Shown piece by piece: positions 42,538 through 50,654 of a DNA stretch of 64,000 bases. The stretch's first letter is position 1. The number at the start of each line of letters is the position of its first letter. The stretch lies in the NCBI GenBank assembly GCA_933822405.4, contig CAKOGP040001736.1:2981-66980 (forward strand). The letters are read 5' to 3'. The translations under genes were made by a program, and so were the position numbers. The stretch comes from Cylindrotheca closterium. Taxonomy: Eukaryota > Bacillariophyta > Bacillariophyceae > Bacillariales > Bacillariaceae. The notes beneath the pieces were generated by a model that searched no databases, was not told where the DNA came from, and saw only the letters and a program-made list of their open reading frames with translations.

Positions 42538-45168
42538 TCAATTCTCCAAACCTGATATCAATATGTCCGGTGTCCTTTTCGCGAGTCCCATTCTTTTGCA
42601 AAGAGAGTTGCACACGTGCGTCTCGAAGAATTTCTTCACTCCTCGCTTGCTATGATCAGTTGCCCCATTCGTATGTCTTTTCCCTTCCAAGCTCACATGA
42701 TGAATTACCGGGTCTGTTAACATGAAGCCATCATCCGCATTCCAGACACCTTGTAAATCACACACAAGTTGTCTTCCTCTCGAATGTTCATAAGAAAAAT
42801 GAGAAAAGGCTTGTGGAATATCATCATTCTGGATTGCACCAATCTCATCATCATCCTCATCAGAGTCCTCTTCTTCCAAGAAGCCCATGTCACTCATAGG
42901 TGGAAGTTTCCCCGGGGCACTAGGCCGGCCTCTAATTTCGCCACCATTATTGTTCCATTTGGTGAACTTCCCATCTAGTTCAGGTTCGACCAGGATCCAA
43001 GCTTGGCCGTACTTGTAGTTGCGGTCATAACACCCATAAATGTGTGTTTTGATGAAGGTGACGTTCCATTCTGGTCTAGCGTGAGGTAGAAGAAGTGTAA
43101 ACGCTTGTGCAAGCTCAGCTGCCTCTGATTGAATCCGAGCAAAAGTTTCATGAAACTTGCGACCTTGGTGGTGGTTTTCCATGTCCTTCGCTTCCTTGGC
43201 AACAAGACGCAATCCGCATCGCCCAGCCAGATTCTCTTTTGAGGCGGCAGAATTGTAGTGGTGAGTTTGTGCAACAATTTCAGAACAGCGATATACAAAA
43301 CGCTCTGCTCCTTCTGCGAAAGGGTGCTGCAAGAAAGCGATTCCGTTGACTCCATCCTTCAAGTTGACTTTCTGTAGACCATGAGAGGTCTTGTTACCCT
43401 TGAACTCGTACTTGCCGATAAAATCATCGAAGGCATATATCCACCATCCATCTTGCCCAGAGATTTCTGTGCTCGTGACATCCACCTGTTGGTTTCTGTC
43501 CACTACCTTGTCTAACCTTGGAGTCAACGTCCGATCCCCCCCTTCGGTTCGAAGTCTCGAACCTTCGGTTCGGAGTCCCGAACCTTCGGATCGAAGAGTT
43601 GAAAGGGAGGTGCTCAAGGAAGAGAAGGATGTCTTGAGACTCGAAGCATCCAATCCTAGCTTCTGGAAGTCCCCACGAGGAAGTACATTTGCCATTTTCT
43701 CCAACAGCCAAAAGTTCTCTTTCGGAGGACCGAACGCAAGCGTTCGAAAAATCACCTTGTCTCGACCAAAGACTTGACCAATCGCCTTGACCCGTTGGCA
43801 GCACTCTTCCCTCACCTCTCTCGTGATCTTATTCTTGCATTTGTTAGCCTGGATTTTGGAGTCATGATGCATCTCGGGATAAATTTCTTTATTGATCTGG
43901 AAAACATCTATGCCGTGATCGCATTGTCTGCTTTGATGATCACTCGGAGCTCCATCGGAAAACAAGAGTAACAAAAGGCTGGAGGTATTTTCCGCATCAG
44001 CTTTCATGACTTCCAAAGCTTTGTCTAACGCAGGAATGTAGTTGCCATGTGATCTTGGTCGCCGTTTGGACAAGCGTTCCAGATCACCAATCAAGGACCC
44101 GTTCAGCGGTCTTTTGTGGAGAAGGACGGTTGCAGCATTGCTCATTGATATCACTGTTACAACGACATCCTTAACCACTCCTGACTTGAGTTGTTCGCGG
44201 ACAAAGTCTCGCTTTAGGCACTCGTACACCGCATGGGCGCGGCTGTCGTATCCAATCACATCCGAATTTCGCATTGAACCGCTATGATCAATGATGAGTA
44301 CGGCATGGCATTCTGAGCCAGCCAATTGCACCTCAGGAGGTGCATAGTCATCTTCATCCTCATCATTTACATCTATGCGCCAAGAAGTCACTTCGTGCCG
44401 TGAGGTTTCGTCCGTGACAAAGACAACCCCGTTGTAGGTGTATCGCCAGCGCGTGGAACCATCCCGCCCTGGGTTGGCAGCTTCTTTCTGCCCATGTTTG
44501 ATGGCTTTCTTAAGCTCCTTACGCGTAATCTTCCTTTCCGATCGGCGCTGCCTTCCGTGGGTATGAGATACGAGAGAGATATTCTCTGTTGGGATGCTGG
44601 TGTCGGATTGAAGTGATGAACTATTATCTAAAGCTGGCATGCTGTTCTTCACTTCTTGCCGGACTTTGTTTATTTGACGCTCTCTTTCTTCGTGCTGTCT
44701 GCGCACAACATCAGCTCTGATGTCTGCCATCGTCTGTCTTCCGCTTGGTGGTTCTGCGAAAAACTCGTCTAAAGCAGAACGAAATTTCTTATTCTCTCTT
44801 GGTGCTCCTTTGAATGCAGCTCGAATCTGCTCGATTGTTTGTCGTGGCCGTGGTTTTGGAGCTGAAGCAACTCCCAAAAGTACATTAGTACTGGAAGATT
44901 GAATGAAAGATGCTGCAGAGGTTTTTTCTTGCAGTCCTCGTGATTGTTGATTCCATTGCGACGGCGATGGTATTGAGAGTGATAAAGACGTGGATCCCAA
45001 GGTCCTTGTACCACCTGGATTCATGTCACCGAAGGAGTTCCGAAGAGGAGACATCTGGTCGCCTTGCAGTTGATGTCGCCTTTGCGGAGGTAACTGGGAC
45101 AGAAGAGAAGTGGAACGCAGGCTTCCAAAGCCGTCGCCTGATACTTTGTCGTCAGGAGGATCCTCCAT
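42538..45168 (-). CDS. vWA domain-alpha-kinase protein, VwkA-like (copy 3)
   Basis: 876 aa, one exon. The N-terminus differs from copies 1 and 2: the SH3-like start is replaced by about 150 residues of Ser/Gln-rich sequence (SLLSQLPPQRRHQLQGDQ). From SGRQTMADIRADVVRRQ on it is collinear with copy 2, with MIDAS DHSGSMRNSD, SDGAPSD, GLRLVAKEAKD, FSHFSYEHSRGRQLVCDLQG and HVCNSLCKRMGL. Between the vWA and kinase domains it has an extra LRTEG-type repeat (coded near 43545-43600). Copy 2 ends 255 bases upstream of this gene's stop side, so the three genes form a head-to-tail array. Confidence 0.88.
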   Translation of the reverse strand: MEDPPDDKVSGDGFGSLRSTSLLSQLPPQRRHQLQGDQMSPLRNSFGDMNPGGTRTLGSTSLSLSIPSPSQWNQQSRGLQEKTSAASFIQSSSTNVLLGVASAPKPRPRQTIEQIRAAFKGAPRENKKFRSALDEFFAEPPSGRQTMADIRADVVRRQHEERERQINKVRQEVKNSMPALDNSSSLQSDTSIPTENISLVSHTHGRQRRSERKITRKELKKAIKHGQKEAANPGRDGSTRWRYTYNGVVFVTDETSRHEVTSWRIDVNDEDEDDYAPPEVQLAGSECHAVLIIDHSGSMRNSDVIGYDSRAHAVYECLKRDFVREQLKSGVVKDVVVTVISMSNAATVLLHKRPLNGSLIGDLERLSKRRPRSHGNYIPALDKALEVMKADAENTSSLLLLLFSDGAPSDHQSRQCDHGIDVFQINKEIYPEMHHDSKIQANKCKNKITREVREECCQRVKAIGQVFGRDKVIFRTLAFGPPKENFWLLEKMANVLPRGDFQKLGLDASSLKTSFSSLSTSLSTLRSEGSGLRTEGSRLRTEGGDRTLTPRLDKVVDRNQQVDVTSTEISGQDGWWIYAFDDFIGKYEFKGNKTSHGLQKVNLKDGVNGIAFLQHPFAEGAERFVYRCSEIVAQTHHYNSAASKENLAGRCGLRLVAKEAKDMENHHQGRKFHETFARIQSEAAELAQAFTLLLPHARPEWNVTFIKTHIYGCYDRNYKYGQAWILVEPELDGKFTKWNNNGGEIRGRPSAPGKLPPMSDMGFLEEEDSDEDDDEIGAIQNDDIPQAFSHFSYEHSRGRQLVCDLQGVWNADDGFMLTDPVIHHVSLEGKRHTNGATDHSKRGVKKFFETHVCNSLCKRMGLAKRTPDILISGLEN

Positions 45169-45689
45169 AAGTTGAAAGCCACTGTTGTCGGGCGTCAGTT
45201 TTCAATCGTAATACAATAAAGATGATGCACTCAACAAAATTTGGTTCCTTTTTTGTCAACAGCACCTTGGGGTTCAATCTTGTATTATCTTATTGTGAAG
45301 GTTGCGTTTGCGTCGTAGGCTTTTCGTTTTACATAAATCTCAACTACTCTTTTAAAATTTTCCGAACCAATCAAAATGAATCAGAAACGCGGTTTTATTA
45401 TTTTGTAGTCTTGCGAGTCAATTCTGCTGCGACCAAAACGAGTCGAACAGGTCCACTGACACCTCATTTTCACCCACTTGCATGAGAAACTGCAAAAAAA
45501 AGTTGGGAGTTATTTTTTATTATATGGGGAGTGACGAGTGCGATACCACGAACGTCTCCCTGGAAACTGTTATTGACCTCGCCTGTTGTACGGTATCCAA
45601 GTTGTTTCATATTTACGCACAATCTATCTTCGAAGTAAAGTATCTCTAGACTTCGAAAGCAAGCAACGGAAACTATATCGAACACAAAT
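45169..45689. other. Divergent intergenic region
   Basis: Lies between the starts of kinase copy 3 (minus) and the GDSL gene (plus). No gene or clear motif seen. Confidence 0.45.
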
Positions 45690-46831
45690 ATGCCAAAAGC
45701 TTCAGAAAGACCGAAACTATTGCTGCTGGGAGACTCCCTTACCCAAACTTCCTTTGAAGGATGGGGATCCGGTCTCGCACAACGTTACCAACGAAGAGCT
45801 GATATCTTGAATCGTGGAATGAGTGGGTACAATACGCGGTGGTTCTTGCAATATGCCAAGGATAGTGGGATCTGGGAAGAACCGGGGACGGTCAAGCTAA
45901 TTACCATTTGGTTTGGTGCCAACGATGCTTCACTGGCCAAGCACAATCCGCATCACCACGTTCCGTAAGTGCTACAGTATGCTTTTGATGGCTACGTTCG
46001 ATTATGCCTGAGGGACGGGCCATGCATGGTCTCAAGCCATGAGACTTCTTTGGCTAGTCGATTTGCTGAACTTGTTTCGTTTAGTGTTTGAATGTCGCAC
46101 CCGTCATCTTATTCTGATACTCATGTTGCCTTTCATTGTTCCTTTTATCTATCTGATTGACCCCTTGATACTATGTCTTGTATTCTATTCTATTCTATTA
46201 TATGCATATCATATCATGAATGACAAATCAACTCAGTATCGACGAATATTCCAACAATCTGAAACGACTGGTCATTTCGGCGAAGGAGACCTATCCAACA
46301 GCAGGTTTGGTCATGATCACACCTCCTCCCGTCCATCACGAGCAGCGATTCGAGTACCAAAAGCAACGTTACGGAGACAAGGCTACTGGTACATTGGAAC
46401 GAACCTTGGACAATGCTGAAAAGTATGCCGATGCCTGTAAAACAGTCGCCTCCCAATTGGATGTCCCATGTTTGAATATGTTTGATCTAATGGTGAAGGA
46501 AGGTGGGGACAATTGTGGATTTGGAAAGTACTTATGGGATGGCTTACACTTTTCGTCCGAGGGGCATGATTTTGTGTTGGAGAAACTGCTGGCTTTTATC
46601 GAGAAGCATCATCCATCCATGTCCGTAAAAATTGATGAGGTCACAAAACAGCCTAATAATTCCGGTACGGTATGCACGGGCATTCCCAACAGTGGTCCCT
46701 ACCACGATGAGATTGATCATGAGAATTGGAAAAAGAGCTTTGGTGATTTCCAGATCAAGACTGATGATTCGTCACCTCCTCGCAAAAAGGCGAAGACTGA
46801 AGAATCCACCAGTCCAACAGCAAAAAAGTAG
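45690..46831 (+). CDS. GDSL esterase, IAH1-like, 2 exons
   Basis: Coding segments 45690-45964 and 46237-46831, intron 45965-46236 (272 bp, gtaagt...actcag) restoring HVPIDEYSNNLK, typical of isoamyl acetate-hydrolysing esterase homologues; 289 aa. The SGNH blocks are visible: GDSLTQ (nucleophile Ser), the Gly block RGMSGYNTRW, GANDA, and DGLHFSSEGH with catalytic Asp and His. The C-terminal 60 residues extend past the domain and end in a basic PPRKKAKTEE that could be a nuclear signal. It hydrolyses short acyl esters; the natural substrate is unknown. No signal peptide. Confidence 0.87.
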
Positions 46832-47773
46832 TGATGGACTAAGATTAGAATGCTTTCTAAAATGGAGGAATGGATGAAATCAATCAATCATACAGAACGG
46901 GTTTGCGATTAATCAGTAGGAAAGAGTCGACAGTCATGTAGCTGATTTGTAGCATTCGCTTCCATTTATTCTTATATTGCCTTATTTTAGTTTTTTCCAG
47001 ACGACTTACCGCTCGAGGACGACCCTTTTTCAAGTCCTGTTCTCGACTGCCGAATAACCCAGTCATGATCTGCTCAATGTCCTCCTACCGGTAGTCAATA
47101 AAACTATGGTCCGTACCATATTCTGGACTGCAGATACCTATAAATGGCCGTAGACGACCGCTCTTGTGCATGTTGTGCAAACTGGACCTCAAGAAGCGAA
47201 TCCTTTTGTTACAGAAAACACTGCAACGTTGGATGATTGATCTATTCGTCTGTTGAGGTGCAACATTATCCTGGATTGAAGCAATGCAAAACAATATAAT
47301 AAGATTCCTAGCGTAATAATGTACACTTGGGAATCATCCCGTGAGAACATCATCGTAAGACTTTATGTTGTCTTTTATTTATTATTTTTCACTATATTGC
47401 TTTGATAAAGGTACAACACTGAAGCATGATCGACCACGCCTGTAGTTTGTATGTATGAACTATAGATGACATGTTCTTGACTATTATTGTACAACCCACA
47501 CAATCTAAGAATGGATTTTCCCTCTACTTCTCTTCTTCTTTTTTCTACATGCATTCTCCCATTGAGTGATATCGCAAGAGCTGATAACACAAACGCACAG
47601 TATGCATCATGCATCGTCATGATTCATTCCCCCCTGAAAAATACATATTGTATTGTAGTACGGTAGCACACTGATGAACAAGCTGAGAGTACTGTATGTA
47701 CGTGTAGTATAGTTCCAAGCCCACCACAACGAGCAAAAAATATACAGTATTAGCCATTGCCATGATTGTAATG
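46832..47773. other. Convergent intergenic region
   Basis: No supported gene; minus-strand ORFs at 46884-47620 lack motifs. Rich in tactgta/tacagta-like short repeats near 47640-47760. Confidence 0.45.
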
Positions 47774-48436
47774 CTACAGATCGGTTGCTGTTGCCGCTGC
47801 TGCTGCCCCTTCTTTGCTTTTGCATTCGGATACCAATTGTTTCATGAGTTCCTTGGAGGCCTGACACTTGCGCTTCTCGTTCTGCAGTTTCCTGGTCCGA
47901 TCTTCGCATCGTTCCAAATTCAAGGAAAGGGTTTGCTGCTGGACCAAATTTTCGGAATGTTCCGATTGGACCATCATGAGTTGATGGACGGTCGCTTGAT
48001 GTCGGTCCATGAGATCTTGGTGCTTTTCCAAAAGGACTCCGTTGTTTTTGTGTTTGCCCTCGTCACTGGTGATTTGACGACTCGATGATTCATTCAAATC
48101 GACTAGACACTTTTGATACTGTTCGACTGATTTCAGATATCGTTCTTGGATTTGTTGTTGTGATTGGCTGTAGGTTAGTTGCTTGGCGTCCATGAGGGTG
48201 GAACACCGGCTGCCGTGCAAGAAGACAAAGACAACGTAGCCACCAATTATTCCAATCCCTAACATTAAGGCGCACAAGAGAAAAAGGTTGACCTTGTGCT
48301 TGGGTCCGAATTCGATTGTAGTATTAGTAACTTCACTGAATTTACTATCGGGCGTCTTGAAAGCATTGCTGCTGCCATTGCCGTTGCCTTTTGTGTTTGG
48401 TGTTTTGGGAGTATTCTTATTGCTGGACTTGGACAT
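47774..48436 (-). CDS. Single-pass membrane coiled-coil protein
   Basis: 220 aa from ATG 48436. A polar Asn/Lys/Thr-rich head of about 47 residues is followed by one membrane span (VNLFLLCALMLGIGIIGGYV) and about 140 residues of heptad-like helix rich in Gln, Glu and Lys (NLVQQQTLSLNLERCEDRT), ending in Ala/Thr. No family recognised. The retrotransposon end lies 268 bases upstream of its start codon. Confidence 0.6.
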   Translation of the reverse strand: MSKSSNKNTPKTPNTKGNGNGSSNAFKTPDSKFSEVTNTTIEFGPKHKVNLFLLCALMLGIGIIGGYVVFVFLHGSRCSTLMDAKQLTYSQSQQQIQERYLKSVEQYQKCLVDLNESSSRQITSDEGKHKNNGVLLEKHQDLMDRHQATVHQLMMVQSEHSENLVQQQTLSLNLERCEDRTRKLQNEKRKCQASKELMKQLVSECKSKEGAAAAATATDL

Positions 48437-48704
48437 GTAAGACGTTGCTGGTTGATATCACTGTGATATTGATTAGAAGATATGCAGATGACTGAAGATG
48501 ACGGTACAATATGAAAGATATAGACCAGCAAAGTACTGTAATCAATACAGGCAGTTCGGTGATGACAAAAGGAACACTCTTGAAATTTTGAAAAAACGCG
48601 GAGCTTGAGGAGAAGTCTACACAATCTCCGGGTGCTTTGAAATTTCCTTTTCTCCGCTTATCCCAAAACCTATCGAAGATAGCCAACTGGCGCCTACCGC
48701 CTGG

Positions 48705-48851
48705 TTTCTTCCGTGAGGGATTCTTTCTTGGTGTGACTCTGGTGGGTTGTGGTGTGAAGCTGGTCTTTTGGATTGCGCGCGAAGCGTGCGGTTCCAGAAG
48801 ACCAGTCTTTGATATCCCGCAAAGCGGAATATCAGAGACTTGCTTGCCTAC
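48705..48851 (-). repeat. B2 terminal direct repeat (147 bp)
   Basis: Identical to 48990-49136 at offset 285. It contains a long imperfect hairpin (ctggtctt at 48760-48767 pairing with aagaccag at 48798-48805, extended by TGGA/TCCA) and a second, gatatcccgc-aaa-gcggaatatc, at 48811-48833. Confidence 0.95.
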
Positions 48852-48913
48852 TAGGTCATGCATTGATGCAAATTGCAGCAATGCATGGCCTAACAGGGAT
48901 GTGGAGGGAGGGG

Positions 48914-48955
48914 AAGAAAGAAATAAACGTATTTCTTGATGTATACTCGCACACA
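48914..48955 (-). repeat. A2 repeat (42 bp)
   Basis: Identical to 56901-56942. It includes the palindrome agaaata-aacg-tatttct. It lies within the 138-base spacer between the two B repeats; the spacer also opens with a near-perfect 14-bp hairpin at 48852-48892. Confidence 0.9.
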
Positions 48956-48989
48956 AGTTCGATATATTGATCGGACTTGGTGTTGCGGA

Positions 48990-49136
48990 TTTCTTCCGTG
49001 AGGGATTCTTTCTTGGTGTGACTCTGGTGGGTTGTGGTGTGAAGCTGGTCTTTTGGATTGCGCGCGAAGCGTGCGGTTCCAGAAGACCAGTCTTTGATAT
49101 CCCGCAAAGCGGAATATCAGAGACTTGCTTGCCTAC
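48990..49136 (-). repeat. B1 direct repeat (147 bp)
   Basis: Identical copy of 48705-48851, located after the recombinase stop codon in element orientation. Confidence 0.95.
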
Positions 49137-49259
49137 CAAAAGTTGATGATCATGGTGTAATCAACCAACCACCACAACACACGAGACGCCATAGAAGAAA
49201 CAAGATGGAAGAAAACAGGAAGAAATAGGAAAGAAGAAAGATCGGAAGGAAAGATGGAT

Positions 49260-50654
49260 CTAAGAAGAAGGAGAAGAAGAAGAAGAAAATGTCAACTTCA
49301 TTGCCCCTTGAATTGTTCGCTCAAGCGTGTCACCAATGGATTGAAAGCAGTCGCGGAGGTAGGTGGGCACAGAGCTCGGAAGCCAGCGTAATCGAAACGC
49401 GATTTCGTCATTATTGGCTCCACCTTTTTGTAAGCACACTGCTGCGGTGACCCGATTGGAATGAGGAACAATTAGATGCCGGTTAATCCGCATATAGTGG
49501 TTTGGATTGGGATATGCCAAATCAACGGAACGGCGCATCACTTCAGAGACCTCCCTGGATTTTAAGAAGTGATAAGAAGACATGGTGCCAGAACTCCATA
49601 CGCCAATAGGGCAAGTGCCAGGCACACCAAGCATTGTCTTGCGACGAATGATACAAACAGCAGCATCGACAGGACAGTAAATTTGGTGGCCAGTGATCTT
49701 GAAGCGCTTCTTCACAAAGTTGAAAGCACTCTTATCATAACGCCAACAAAGCTCAAGCCACACAACATCACCACGGTTGTATCGTGTTACCAGATGATGG
49801 TGTGGGATCAACACATAATCCTTGTCAAAGAAACGAAAATCGATAGCCATCATAGCAAGTGGCATTCCCCGGAACGCTTTGGGAACATCATTTTTGTGTG
49901 GGATTGTATTGAACAGTTTTCCACGGTCTAAATCGCCTTGAGAATATTCACTGGCCCGAAAACCAGTGAAAATACCTAAGCGGGTCCAATCATATACACA
50001 GTGTACCTTACCAAGGAATGTGGCAGTGGGATCTGGTGAGTTAGCAAGCCATTGTTGCAACGCAACAAACATTTCCATGGTAAATGGTTCGTATCGTTCA
50101 TTTTTCTGTTGCCAACAACGACGATCATGAATTTGCTGAAAGAGAAATGGGTGATACCGATTTTGCTTGCCGCCATAAGCAGGATCCATAACTTGGATAG
50201 GGCGACCTAAGCGATATTGCAAGTATTTGTGAGCTGTTGACAAATAGTTACGAAGTGTATCCGCTTTCAAATCCTCTTTTTCTTTGGAGTTGTCACCTCG
50301 TTTGACATCACGAAGATAAGTGCCAAGTACAAGGATGCAACCGGCATCATCTAACTTTTGTAAATCGTGCTCGGAAAGTTCTTGTCTGATGCACCAATTG
50401 GCAAAAAATTGGGCTCGAGAGTCAAAAGATCTGTCGTTACGCGCCCGTACTGATCCCCTGTCGGCGGTTCTTTCAGCGTCAATGCAATCTTGGACAGCAG
50501 TTCGAAAGGCAGAAGGCAGATGCGACATGTCTGTAGTTGGGACCATTCCGCGATAACGGAGGCCAATGAATTCTCGTGATCTTTTCCTTGAAGTTGTGGT
50601 CGACTTAGGGCGTCCGCTGCTCCGTTCTGATTTCCAGGATGATGTTTGGGACAA
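49260..50654 (-). CDS. Retrotransposon tyrosine recombinase
   Basis: Open for 464 codons from a TTG; the first ATG is at about 50546, so translation may need frameshifting or an internal start. Catalytic features in order: GFRASEY with the first Arg (about residue 230), HSNR with the His-x-x-Arg pair (about 393-396), a Trp in RLRWLP and the Tyr in PTYLRD (about 432). This is the R-H-R-W-Y arrangement of phage-integrase-type recombinases of DIRS-like elements; it would integrate the circular DNA copy. It overlaps the RT ORF by about 300 bases in another frame. Ends in a Ser-rich tail. Confidence 0.85.
   Translation of the reverse strand: MSQTSSWKSERSSGRPKSTTTSRKRSREFIGLRYRGMVPTTDMSHLPSAFRTAVQDCIDAERTADRGSVRARNDRSFDSRAQFFANWCIRQELSEHDLQKLDDAGCILVLGTYLRDVKRGDNSKEKEDLKADTLRNYLSTAHKYLQYRLGRPIQVMDPAYGGKQNRYHPFLFQQIHDRRCWQQKNERYEPFTMEMFVALQQWLANSPDPTATFLGKVHCVYDWTRLGIFTGFRASEYSQGDLDRGKLFNTIPHKNDVPKAFRGMPLAMMAIDFRFFDKDYVLIPHHHLVTRYNRGDVVWLELCWRYDKSAFNFVKKRFKITGHQIYCPVDAAVCIIRRKTMLGVPGTCPIGVWSSGTMSSYHFLKSREVSEVMRRSVDLAYPNPNHYMRINRHLIVPHSNRVTAAVCLQKGGANNDEIAFRLRWLPSSVPTYLRDCFQSIGDTLERTIQGAMKLTFSSSSSPSS

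Noticed and set aside
48417..49139. 240-codon minus-strand ORF with a repeated segment
   Set aside because: It is the conceptual translation of the B1-A2-B2 terminal repeats of the retrotransposon, not a gene.
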